Source of the DNA: Bacteroidales bacterium
GTDB taxonomy: Bacteria > Bacteroidota > Bacteroidia > Bacteroidales > FEN-979
NCBI GenBank assembly: GCA_016926765.1
Contig: JAFGNY010000404.1
Coordinates: 1-7,800 of the forward strand
Length of the DNA stretch: 7,800 bases
Direction of reading: 5' to 3'
How positions within the stretch are numbered: position 1 is the first letter of the stretch; every line of letters begins with the position of its first letter. Under the pieces are notes generated by a model. It was not told where the DNA came from. It searched no databases and saw nothing but the letters and a program-made list of their open reading frames with translations. The translations under genes and the position numbers were made by a program. Shown here in pieces: positions 1-7,524 of this stretch.

Positions 1-1163
1 ATACCTGCCAGCAGGCTGGTAAGGACAATGATCAGCAGAACGGCTGTCAGCGTGGAAGGGTTGAGTAATGAAAAGGTGATCTGCTTGGATGTAAGTTGAT
101 TGAACGTTGGGAGAAACCAGAGAAGAATTGCTATTCCGATCCCCATGGAAATGAGGCTCACCAGAAAACTTTCACTGAAAAACTGAATGATCAGGTGTTT
201 TCGTTCTGCTCCGTTGACTTTCCGGGTGAATATCTCCTTTAACCGGCCGATAGCGCTGGCGGCAGAAAGATTGGTATAATTGATACAGGCAATAATCAGG
301 ATGATCAAGGCAATCAGGCTGAAGATGTAGATGCGTGTAGTGCCCCCGGTCTCGGTGAGATAGACATTCTTCAGGTTAACGAACCCGATTTTTGCCCGGG
401 CCTCTTTTCCGGTAAAGTAGAGATGCTGGCTAAGCTTGGCATTCAATGAGTCCATATCGGCCCCTTTTTGCAGCAAGACATAGGTGTAATAGGCACATGG
501 ATAAAACATTCTGGTGCTGCGTATATCAAAACCCAATTCTTCGAGGTAGGTGAAAGGAACCAGAAAATCATACTTTCTGTAAGCATTTTCGGGCATGTCC
601 CTGATGACGCCTGTAACCGTAAATGTGCTTTTATTGTTGAGCCGGATAGTATTCCCTACAGGATCGCGGCCGGGGAAATACTTTTTGGCTAGTTTTTCGG
701 TTAGGACAATGGAATGGGGTTGTGAAAGCGCAGTCTCAGGATTTCCCATCAGGAACTGAAACGTAAGAATATCAAAAAGGGATGATTCAATTGCCAGTCC
801 CGATGGTTCAATCACTGCATCATCTCCCAGCATAAAGATGGTCTCTCCCAAATCACCGCAACGGGCCGCTTTTTCAACTTCCGGGTAACGCGCCAGAAGC
901 TCAGGGGCTACCGCAGGTGCTGTGGTTGCCTGGTATCCAATCTGTTCCCAGATGGAGTCGTTCCCGGCAGTCATCATCAGGTATGCCAGGGAAACCTGGT
1001 CGGCCTTGTCGTGGTATTGCTCAAAACTGAGTTCATCCCTGACCCACATAAAAATGATCAATACGGCCGCCATCCCTGCGGCAAGTCCCAGCATATTGAT
1101 GATCGAAAACACTCTGTTTTTCAATATGGTTCGAAGAGACGTTGTAAAAAGATTGAGAAACAT
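1..1163 (-). CDS. FtsX/MacB-type ABC transporter permease, N-terminal part (3' part lies beyond the window)
   Basis: Translation from the ATG at 1163-1161 is open to the left edge, giving 387 residues with no stop. The start MFLNLFTTSLRTILKNRVFS leads into TM1 (about 18-41, IINMLGLAAGMAAVLIIFMW) and then DELSFEQYHDKADQV, the family signature at the start of the periplasmic MacB_PCD-like domain (about 42-277). Inside it are S-I-V-L-T-E-K-L-A-K-K-Y-F (near 163-175) and T-V-T-G-V-I-R-D-M-P-E-N (near 197-208), both typical of the domain. TM2 (about 278-297) is followed by the cytoplasmic loop IFTRKVNGAERKH, then TM3 (about 327-346) and the beginning of TM4 (about 365-387). This corresponds to the first half of an 8-TM permease like its two upstream neighbours, and the second half would be off the window. 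It is in the same reading frame as the preceding permease, 30 nt after its stop, with a second in-frame TAA (1184-1182) in the gap, so a fusion by simple readthrough is unlikely. Confidence 0.92.
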   Translation of the reverse strand, partial: MFLNLFTTSLRTILKNRVFSIINMLGLAAGMAAVLIIFMWVRDELSFEQYHDKADQVSLAYLMMTAGNDSIWEQIGYQATTAPAVAPELLARYPEVEKAARCGDLGETIFMLGDDAVIEPSGLAIESSLFDILTFQFLMGNPETALSQPHSIVLTEKLAKKYFPGRDPVGNTIRLNNKSTFTVTGVIRDMPENAYRKYDFLVPFTYLEELGFDIRSTRMFYPCAYYTYVLLQKGADMDSLNAKLSQHLYFTGKEARAKIGFVNLKNVYLTETGGTTRIYIFSLIALIILIIACINYTNLSAASAIGRLKEIFTRKVNGAERKHLIIQFFSESFLVSLISMGIGIAILLWFLPTFNQLTSKQITFSLLNPSTLTAVLLIIVLTSLLAG

Positions 1164-1195
1164 GGTTTTAGGTTTCAGGTTTTAGGTTTCAGGTT
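1164..1195. repeat. Heptanucleotide tandem repeat filling a gene junction
   Basis: On the plus strand the sequence is four perfect-length 7-bp units, ggtttta, ggtttca, ggtttta, ggtttca (1164-1191), followed by a partial fifth unit ggtt (1192-1195) that runs into the stop codon of the upstream permease. It can also be read as an exact 14-bp unit repeated twice. On the coding strand this gives a purine/C-rich CCTAAAA/CCTGAAA series that occupies the whole 30-nt gap between the TAA (1196-1194) and the next ATG (1163-1161). No Shine-Dalgarno sequence is present. The array resembles the short tandem heptamers found between genes in some bacteria. Copy-number changes would alter the stop-to-start spacing without altering either protein. 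Confidence 0.9.
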
Positions 1196-3545
1196 ATTCA
1201 TACCTTAGAGCGTCAACAGGATTCCGTGTTGCAGCATACCACGTTTGCCCGATGGTAGCCGTAAGGGCCAGGATGATCACAAAGAGGGCGGTCGCTAAAA
1301 AATAGCCTGCATGCAGATGAATCCGTTGTGCATACTCGTTCAGCCAATGTAACATGATCAGGTAGCTGACTGCCGAAGCGATGATAATGGCAATCATTAC
1401 CACCACCAATGTTTCTTTCAGCAATAGGGAGATGACTTGCCGTGCTGAGCTTCCGTTTACCTTCCGGATGCCGATCTCTTTCCTACGGCGGGAGATGTTC
1501 AGGATGGTCAGGGCCAGCAGGCTGATCAGGCTGATCACCACTTCGGCCACCCCTCCGGTCAGCACCAGCCGGGCCAACCGGTTTTCCTTCCGGTACATTC
1601 CCTCGAACACCTCCGACAAGGTTTTGTACTGAAAAAGGTAACCGGGATCGAATGCGGAAAATATCCCTTTGATCTGATCGAGCTGTCCGGCCGTGAGGTC
1701 ACCACGGGTGCGGATGTAGATATTTGGGGTTCCCCAGAAGCAATTGGCCAGCGCCAGTGGTTGGATGGGGTCGCCCGGATTAGACATATAGTAAAAATCG
1801 CGGATGATCCCGATGACTTCAACCGGTTCATCGTTGTAGAGTACTTTTTGGCCTGCCTTCGCCTCTATCCCCAGCAACCGAACAGCTGCTTCGTTGAGCA
1901 TGACGGCCTGACTATCGGCCATCGATTCCCGGAAAAACCGGCCGGCGGCCAGCTCGAACTGCATCAGCTCGCCGAATCCGGGCTTCACCCGGTACTCATT
2001 GATGTTTTTGTCGTTGTACCCATCATCAACGATATTCCGTATCAACTGGCCGCTGCAGCCCCCGCCCATATAATGTTCCCCGCCACTTACAGCGGTCACG
2101 AACGGTAGCTGAAGCAGTTCATCCCGGAGGCTGGGGTATTTCCCCGACAGGGTCGGCGTGCATCCACTGATGGTGATGACATTGGCTGGTTCAAATCCCG
2201 GAGGGACCTTCCGCATATAATGCAACTGGGCCAGGATGGTTATAAGGCAGCTGATGAAAAAGGCCACTACTGTAAACTGGATAAAGACAGAAGTGGTCGA
2301 CAACCGGTTGTTGTTCCCGGATGCAGAGATTTTTCCGCGCAACCCCAGGGTATATTGCATGCGCGAAAGATACAACGCCGGGTAGAGAGAGGAGATGCCT
2401 AGCAGGATAACCAGCACCATGGCAACAGGGAACAACCCCCAGGGAGAGAACAGATCACCCACCTCCACTTTTGACTGCAACAGGGAAGAAAGGTTGGGGA
2501 GCATATACAGGGAAAGAAGCAGGGCACCCATGGTCGATACCAGAAACACGATCAGGGTTTCCAGGAAAAACAGTTTGGAGATGCTGGCTTTTGTGGCTCC
2601 GAACATGCTCCGGGTTGAGATCTCCACAATCCGTTTCTCTCCCTGGATGATAAACAGGTTGATGTAACTGATGATGGCCGTGACCAACACGAAAAGGGTG
2701 ATAAGCCCCACAATGATAAGTTGGCTCAGACTTCCATGGTTGGGGATGTAGCTTCCCGTTCGGGAGAAGAGATAAAGATCGGGGAGGGGTTCAACTCCCG
2801 ACTGTACGGTTGAGTTAGTGGCGCTCGCCCAGTTAGCAAGGAGCTCGTTGCTGACTGCGTTAATTTTCTTTTCTGCGGTTTTCCGATCTACATTTGGTTT
2901 CAGGAGATAATAGGTTTGAAATTCCAGTCCGCCGAACCACCGGAGATCCAACGTATTCATTGAAATGAGAACATCCATGCTGATGTGGGAGTTTTTCGGC
3001 AGATTTGCCATGATGCCGGTAATCTTCACATTTTCCTGATCTGCCTCGATGGTTTTTCCGAGGCAATCGGTTGTTCCAAAGAGTTTCAGGGCAAGAGATT
3101 CCGAAACAACCGCGTTGCCTTTTCCGGCCAGGGCTGTGGCTTTTTCCCCGTGTATAAGAGAGAGTCCGAATACCTCAAACACCTCTTTATCGGCAAAAAA
3201 GGAGGGAATCCGGTTCAGTTGCTGGTCGCGGCTTTTGACCGTGGTGGGATATCCTCCGTAAAGTTGCACAGCGGTTTCGATTTCGGGGACCTGTGCCGGA
3301 AGCTGGCTGTAGGTGTCCCGTAGTGAGATTCCGTAGACTTCCGCGGAGGTGTTATCCGTTACCCGGTGATAGAGCCGGACCGCCCGGTCTTTGGTTGGGA
3401 AATGCCTGTCGTAGCTGAGTTCAAAACGGACATAGGTGATCGCGAGAATGGTCATGGTCAGCGCGATCGTCAGTCCCACGAAATTGGTCAGGAACATCAA
3501 CGGGTGCCGTTGGATGATGCGCAAAACAAAGCGAAGGTTTTTCAT
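1194..3545 (-). CDS. FtsX/MacB-type ABC transporter permease, complete (783 aa, 8 TM)
   Basis: This is a second complete double-unit permease. Predicted order: TM1 (about 16-37); periplasmic domain 1 (38-274), opening with YVRFELSYDRHFP; TM2 (275-300); cytoplasmic loop (307-317) reading V-E-I-S-T-R-S-M-F-G-A; TM3 (328-350); TM4 (370-393), with SSLYPALYLSRMQ; TM5 (417-440); periplasmic domain 2 (441-662), with V-I-G-I-I-R-D-F near 577-584; TM6 (663-684); loop EIGIRKVNGSS (690-700); TM7 (711-733); TM8 (747-770); and the ending NPVDALRYE. The first loop has lost the usual G-I-R-K pattern while the second keeps it, so the two halves may contact the ATPase unequally. The frame stays open upstream to an ATG at 3809, but those 88 extra codons lie over the 3' end of the preceding permease and give a non-hydrophobic, unrelated sequence. 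The start MKNLRFVLRIIQRHP at 3545 puts TM1 at the family position. Substrate and ATPase partner unknown. Confidence 0.94.
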   Translation of the reverse strand: MKNLRFVLRIIQRHPLMFLTNFVGLTIALTMTILAITYVRFELSYDRHFPTKDRAVRLYHRVTDNTSAEVYGISLRDTYSQLPAQVPEIETAVQLYGGYPTTVKSRDQQLNRIPSFFADKEVFEVFGLSLIHGEKATALAGKGNAVVSESLALKLFGTTDCLGKTIEADQENVKITGIMANLPKNSHISMDVLISMNTLDLRWFGGLEFQTYYLLKPNVDRKTAEKKINAVSNELLANWASATNSTVQSGVEPLPDLYLFSRTGSYIPNHGSLSQLIIVGLITLFVLVTAIISYINLFIIQGEKRIVEISTRSMFGATKASISKLFFLETLIVFLVSTMGALLLSLYMLPNLSSLLQSKVEVGDLFSPWGLFPVAMVLVILLGISSLYPALYLSRMQYTLGLRGKISASGNNNRLSTTSVFIQFTVVAFFISCLITILAQLHYMRKVPPGFEPANVITISGCTPTLSGKYPSLRDELLQLPFVTAVSGGEHYMGGGCSGQLIRNIVDDGYNDKNINEYRVKPGFGELMQFELAAGRFFRESMADSQAVMLNEAAVRLLGIEAKAGQKVLYNDEPVEVIGIIRDFYYMSNPGDPIQPLALANCFWGTPNIYIRTRGDLTAGQLDQIKGIFSAFDPGYLFQYKTLSEVFEGMYRKENRLARLVLTGGVAEVVISLISLLALTILNISRRRKEIGIRKVNGSSARQVISLLLKETLVVVMIAIIIASAVSYLIMLHWLNEYAQRIHLHAGYFLATALFVIILALTATIGQTWYAATRNPVDALRYE

Positions 3546-3559
3546 ACAGGATTTTTCAT
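3542..3559 (-). promoter_or_regulatory. Five-codon mini-ORF forming a stop/start relay between two permease genes
   Basis: Directly after the TAA of the 800-aa permease (3562-3560) the coding strand reads ATGAAAAATCCTGTATGA. This is an ATG touching the upstream stop (TAAATG), five codons (M-K-N-P-V), and a TGA that overlaps the next permease start as ATGA. The first 8 nt (ATGAAAAA) are repeated exactly at the true start 14 nt later. No good Shine-Dalgarno sequence is present in this gap, so ribosomes may be handed on by re-initiation. It could equally be a chance result of a small local duplication, and the peptide itself is unlikely to have a function. Confidence 0.3.
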
Positions 3560-5962
3560 TTATTCGTTTCGTAATGTTTCGGTCGGATTTTTCCTGGCTA
3601 TCCTTACGATCTGTATTGTAATGGTGAAGGCTGCCAATGCGATGGCCATCAGTCCGGCTATCACGAAGATCCACCAGTTCAGGGCAGTGCGGTAGGCGAA
3701 ATGTTCCAGCCAGTTTTTCATCACCAGCCATGCAACAGGGGCTGCCAAAACAAACGCGGCCAGCACCCACTGCAGAAAACCCCGGTTCAGTAGCAGAATG
3801 ATCTGCCATGCCTGGGCGCCGTTGGCTTTCCGGATGCCCACTTCATGTCTTCGTTTTTCGCTTACAAATACAACCATTCCCAGTATCCCCAGAATTGATA
3901 TGATCATGGCCAGTACTGAGAATAAAATGGTTAGGTTTCGTAAACGTACCTCTTCCTCATATTTTTGTTTCATGAGGTCGGTAAAGTAGCTGATCTGGCA
4001 CTCTCTTCCATTCCGATGTTTCTGGTAAGTTGCCCGGATGAAATCGAGTGTTTCTTTACCGGCACCCGGGGCCATCCGGATGTTCATGGTCATGATGTTC
4101 TGAGGGTCGTTGGTCAGGATCAATGGCCCGATCGGATGATGCAACGGACGAAAATGGAAATCCTTGACCATTCCTACGACGCGAAAGTTACCAATGCGCT
4201 CACCTATCGGATCATCAAATCCCATAGCCTGGGCGGCGGTTTCGTTGATAACGGCAGGCAAGTCAAGGGTATATGTACCGGTCGCCTTCCCGAGCGAGTC
4301 GGCCTCTTCAAGCGCCTTCCAGTACCCTGCATAGTTCATGTTCAGAAATTCACCACGAACCATTTCCAAATCATAGGTTTTGGCAAAATCCTCATCCACC
4401 CAAAACAGCGAAGCCCGAATGGTGTCGATCCGGCTTCCATGGAGAACAGCCATACGTCCTTGCCAGCTAAAATCGACAGGGGGTTGGGTGGAAGCCGATA
4501 CCCCCAGGATAGCCGGATTTCGAAGGAGTTCCTCTTTGAAGGAATCGTTTCCGTACCACAAACCGGTAGGCACGACCACGATCTGCCCGTTGTCACTGCC
4601 CATATGTTGTTGCTGCATGAACCGGAGCTGTTTCATCACTACCACGGTAGCAATGGAAAAGAAAATGGCTACTGCAAATTGAATGATCACCAGTGCGAAC
4701 AGGAATCCGGTATTGGATCCGGTGATGCTGCCACCCCGGAAGATGCTGACCGGTTGTTGCCGGGCCATGAAGAGTGCGGGATACAAACCGGATACGATCC
4801 CGATGATCCCAGTACACAGGATAAGCAGAAGAACGGAACCAACGGAAAATTGGAACGACAGTTGTTGGTGGGTGATGGCGTTGAACCAGGGCAGGATCAA
4901 TCCGACGATGCTCAGAGCCAACAGAGAAGCCAGCATGGTTTGGATGACTGCTTCGCCCAGAAAATGGCGGATGATCGACCTCTGATCGGCGCCGCTAACC
5001 TTTCGGATGCCGATTTCGGTGGAGCGGTCTGAAGCCCTGGCCACCGAAAGGAGCGAGAAGTTCAGCGAGGCCATCAGGATGATCAGCAGAGCCAGTCCGG
5101 AAAAGATCCAGACGTATTTACTATGGCTGATATGATGATCATACAGGTAAACCGGGTAAGTGGTGTGGAGGTGAATGTTGGCAATGCGTTGAAAAGCCAG
5201 CAGTTCATTTCGTGGGGAGATCGATTTCAGATGATGAGTCAGGGATTGTCGTATCTCTTCGTCAATGTTGACGTAGGGCTTCAGCCTGATGTAGGTTCTG
5301 ACATGAGCTTTATCTCCCCAGCTACCCGCAAGGTGAGCATATCTGCCCGCTGTTTCTGGTTGGATGAATCCAAAGTGGATATGGCTTTGAGGAGGGATCC
5401 GGATCACACCTCCTACCGTGAGGATCTCGGTATCGTATTTATCACTGATCAGGGTCTTTCCCAGGGCTGGTTCATCTCTGAATAATTTCCGGGCGGTCTC
5501 TTCAGATAGGACAATATTTGAAGGCCGGTCAAAGGCCTCTTCCGGAGTGCCTTCCACAAACCGGAATCCCCCGAACACCTGAAAAAAATCTTCATTGGTC
5601 CAAACCCGGCGTGCTTCAATCTTTTCCCCTCCGGTTTTGCGCTGCAGTGGGGAGTCTTCGGAACTGTAACTCAGATAGGTAGCATATTCGATCTGTGGGA
5701 AGGTCATCTTCAGGGAACGGGATAGCGGACGATAGGATCCGGCGCTGGTGATCACCTCGTCGCCCTCTTTTCCCACCGTGAGCACCCGGTAGATCCGATC
5801 GTAACCGGGATGAAATTTCTCGTAACTGAGTTCATGGGAGATCCACAGGTAGATCAGCAGAAAAGCCGTAATTCCCAAAGTAAATCCCAAAAATGTGATC
5901 AGGGAATACACGGGTTTGTGAACGAGGTTTCTCCACAACTGTATGAGAACATGTGTGATCAT
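3560..5962 (-). CDS. FtsX/MacB-type ABC transporter permease, complete (800 aa, 8 TM)
   Basis: This looks like a duplicated MacB_PCD-FtsX protein, the form common in Bacteroidota. Predicted order: TM1 (about 18-40); periplasmic domain 1 (about 41-283), opening with ISHELSYEKFHPGYDRIYRV; TM2 (284-305); cytoplasmic loop EIGIRKVSGA (316-325); TM3 (337-358); TM4 (374-398), followed by the SGLYPALFMA motif; TM5 (418-443); periplasmic domain 2 (444-675), containing a V-V-G-x-V-x-D-F-H-F motif near 595-604; TM6 (676-699); loop EVGIRKANGA (707-716); TM7 (728-747); TM8 (763-785); and the ending NPTETLRNE. Both cytoplasmic loop motifs are intact, consistent with two ATPase-contacting sites in one chain. 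The length is normal for this family. It has no nucleotide-binding domain and must pair with a separate ATPase not encoded here. The ATG at 5962 is the best start because it puts TM1 at the usual distance from the N-terminus and leaves only a 10-nt gap to the lipoprotein gene. A role in efflux or lipoprotein handling is by family analogy only. Confidence 0.95.
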   Translation of the reverse strand: MITHVLIQLWRNLVHKPVYSLITFLGFTLGITAFLLIYLWISHELSYEKFHPGYDRIYRVLTVGKEGDEVITSAGSYRPLSRSLKMTFPQIEYATYLSYSSEDSPLQRKTGGEKIEARRVWTNEDFFQVFGGFRFVEGTPEEAFDRPSNIVLSEETARKLFRDEPALGKTLISDKYDTEILTVGGVIRIPPQSHIHFGFIQPETAGRYAHLAGSWGDKAHVRTYIRLKPYVNIDEEIRQSLTHHLKSISPRNELLAFQRIANIHLHTTYPVYLYDHHISHSKYVWIFSGLALLIILMASLNFSLLSVARASDRSTEIGIRKVSGADQRSIIRHFLGEAVIQTMLASLLALSIVGLILPWFNAITHQQLSFQFSVGSVLLLILCTGIIGIVSGLYPALFMARQQPVSIFRGGSITGSNTGFLFALVIIQFAVAIFFSIATVVVMKQLRFMQQQHMGSDNGQIVVVPTGLWYGNDSFKEELLRNPAILGVSASTQPPVDFSWQGRMAVLHGSRIDTIRASLFWVDEDFAKTYDLEMVRGEFLNMNYAGYWKALEEADSLGKATGTYTLDLPAVINETAAQAMGFDDPIGERIGNFRVVGMVKDFHFRPLHHPIGPLILTNDPQNIMTMNIRMAPGAGKETLDFIRATYQKHRNGRECQISYFTDLMKQKYEEEVRLRNLTILFSVLAMIISILGILGMVVFVSEKRRHEVGIRKANGAQAWQIILLLNRGFLQWVLAAFVLAAPVAWLVMKNWLEHFAYRTALNWWIFVIAGLMAIALAAFTITIQIVRIARKNPTETLRNE

Positions 5963-5966
5963 GGTA

Positions 5967-5970
5967 TCCT
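5967..5970 (-). promoter_or_regulatory. Weak AGGA ribosome binding site for the 800-aa permease
   Basis: The 10-nt gap between the lipoprotein stop (TAA at 5975-5973) and the permease ATG (5962-5960) reads CCAGGATACC on the coding strand. AGGA is the only Shine-Dalgarno-like stretch, 4 nt before the ATG, which is rather close. It supports this start, but re-initiation after the lipoprotein stop could contribute equally. Many Bacteroidota genes lack a Shine-Dalgarno sequence. Confidence 0.4.
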
Positions 5971-5972
5971 GG

Positions 5973-7523
5973 TTATTCTATAATCATAAGTACGTCGGTA
6001 TCTGTGTCAATGGATTCCGCAAGCTTTGCCAGTTTTTCTTTTTTTTCTGCCGGAGCTGATGATAGCCGGAAGGCTTCCGACAATACCCGTTCCTTCAGTT
6101 CACCTCCTTTCAGGGAGATCAGGATATCTCCTCCATTCCCGATCATATAGGACTCCGGCCAGACAGGCGTCCCTCCATCGAGGTCATTCAGGAGGATCTC
6201 CGAATCATAGTCTTTCGGATCACTCCGGATGATGATCAGTTCGTAGGTTGATTTATTATACAGCGCATAGTAAAGATTAAGTTGTCTGTTTTTTCGTGTA
6301 TTGGGGCAATCGTAGCTGTCTTTGGTAAAGGTCAGGAAGAGGTATTTCCCGGTCTCTGCCCACGATTCCGGTATGATTTTTCCCTGGAGGTTGGCATCCG
6401 GATCAAGGCCCTGATGCCGGGAGAGCTTGTATGAACCCAGGTTCAGTACCCACACCGGCAGCATCCGGTTCGGGGGAATGATTCGGAACACCGTATCGCT
6501 GTAGGCTTCTCTGAAATACAGATTACCGTTTCGCTCATACCGGCATCCGGGGTCGGTTCCCCGCATATTGGGTTTCGACCAGGAGTGGATTGTCTCCTGC
6601 TGCCGGAACGTAGCCAGGGTATCGCCTTGAACGGAAAATACAGCCAGGACCGGCGCATTTCCCATGGTATACGGGGTTGCGGTTTGCCGGAGGTAGGTGT
6701 TTCGGTCGAGCAGGAAAACGCCCAACTGGTTGTACAGGTATTCGGGGGATGCACTCCACATTCCTCTTGCGTTCGTCGATGCTGCTGGCTCCGGAGGCTT
6801 TCTGCCGTTGAGGTCGATCACCACTTCTCCCAGAGCTCTGATTTTGGTGGGATTTTCCGGATCATATCCCAGATCACTTCCCAACGGCATCCGGGAACAA
6901 TCGTACTCCATGATGTACCGTTGTCCGGTTAACGTATTCCGGTAACTGTAAAAAAGGGTGTTTTCATTCGTTTTGGCAAAGAGTCCGGCCCCCACGAAGG
7001 TATGATCGCTGCGGGTAACCATCATCTCTTTTTCTATTCGGATGCCGGTGAATTCGTTTTTAACAATCGTTGTGATGTATTTGCCTTCCCTCGAGTAGAG
7101 CAGGATTCCGGAGGGGTTTATAGCAATGATGTAATCGGGAGTTAGCACATACCTGAATTTCATCACCCGTGAGAAGGAGGAGTCGGGGGGTGTTTCGAGG
7201 GGGATGTAGCGAATGGATCTGGCTACATCGGATAGTCGGAGATTCCGGATATTGTTCAGGTTGCCGGCGATGTTGATGGTGACTGGCTGGTGTTGGGGGT
7301 CGGGGGAACGATCTTCTGCAAACCGGAAACCGGCAGGTAGTTTATTCAGGGTATCGGCCAACCGGCGTTCCTTCTCTGCCCGGTCGGCTTCCAAACGGGA
7401 TGCTTCATCCTGCAGGATTTCCGCAGCAAGGGATTTCGAATTGGTTTTCAATGGATTATGCTGACAACCACCCAGGAGAAACAAACATGGAATTAACCCA
7501 ATAGTCATTACTGTGGTAAACAT
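5973..7523 (-). CDS. Lipoprotein with predicted 6-bladed beta-propeller domain
   Basis: This 516-aa protein has a lipobox LLGGC with the lipidated Cys at residue 20, so it is expected to be membrane-anchored outside the cytoplasm. Residues 33-60 are highly charged (Lys/Arg/Glu/Asp with Ala and Leu), suggesting a helix or short coiled coil before the globular domain. From about residue 80 the pattern I-N-I-x-x-N, then RLSDVARSIRYIPLETP (96-112), then repeated short strands such as YIIAINPSGILLYSREGKY, matches the Bacteroidota 6-bladed beta-propeller lipoproteins (6-bladed beta-propeller/DUF4934-type families). The ending DTDTDVLMIIE also resembles the usual C-terminal strand of these proteins. 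No enzymatic motif is visible, and these families are generally assigned as binding or scaffold proteins of unknown ligand. The start ATG is the only usable one: no ATG, GTG or TTG occurs in frame between it and the upstream TGA at 7580-7578. The signal peptide has no Lys or Arg before its hydrophobic core, which is atypical. After Cys20 comes QHNPLK, with no acidic run of the surface-export type, so a periplasm-facing location is more likely. Its position between permease genes suggests a partner or sensor for them (inference). Confidence 0.88.
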   Translation of the reverse strand: MFTTVMTIGLIPCLFLLGGCQHNPLKTNSKSLAAEILQDEASRLEADRAEKERRLADTLNKLPAGFRFAEDRSPDPQHQPVTINIAGNLNNIRNLRLSDVARSIRYIPLETPPDSSFSRVMKFRYVLTPDYIIAINPSGILLYSREGKYITTIVKNEFTGIRIEKEMMVTRSDHTFVGAGLFAKTNENTLFYSYRNTLTGQRYIMEYDCSRMPLGSDLGYDPENPTKIRALGEVVIDLNGRKPPEPAASTNARGMWSASPEYLYNQLGVFLLDRNTYLRQTATPYTMGNAPVLAVFSVQGDTLATFRQQETIHSWSKPNMRGTDPGCRYERNGNLYFREAYSDTVFRIIPPNRMLPVWVLNLGSYKLSRHQGLDPDANLQGKIIPESWAETGKYLFLTFTKDSYDCPNTRKNRQLNLYYALYNKSTYELIIIRSDPKDYDSEILLNDLDGGTPVWPESYMIGNGGDILISLKGGELKERVLSEAFRLSSAPAEKKEKLAKLAESIDTDTDVLMIIE

Positions 7524-7524
7524 A

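Noticed and set aside
468..692. 74-codon plus-strand open frame near the left edge, and similar short plus-strand frames across the window
   Set aside because: The minus strand here encodes a continuous permease with clear family motifs, so these are shadow frames without their own support.
1194..1196. Possible readthrough fusion between the two in-frame permeases at the left end
   Set aside because: The genes share a reading frame, but there are two in-frame TAA codons (1196-1194 and 1184-1182) and both proteins have complete family termini at this junction.
3546..3809. N-terminal extension of the 783-aa permease frame up to an ATG at 3809 (88 more codons)
   Set aside because: It overlaps the conserved 3' end of the upstream permease in another frame. 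The extra residues are Cys/Gly/His-rich and unrelated to the family, and the start at 3545 gives the normal N-terminus with TM1 in place.
3965..5032. 355-codon plus-strand open frame opposite the 800-aa permease
   Set aside because: It is antisense to a well-supported gene with two full domains. Its product is polar, low in recognisable structure and matches no family I know, and such long antisense frames arise from the codon bias of the coding strand.
5963..5972. Possible internal promoter at the gene junctions
   Set aside because: The gaps are only 1 to 30 nt and show no Bacteroidota-type TTTG / TAnnTTTG pair; any promoter would have to lie inside coding sequence, which I cannot support.
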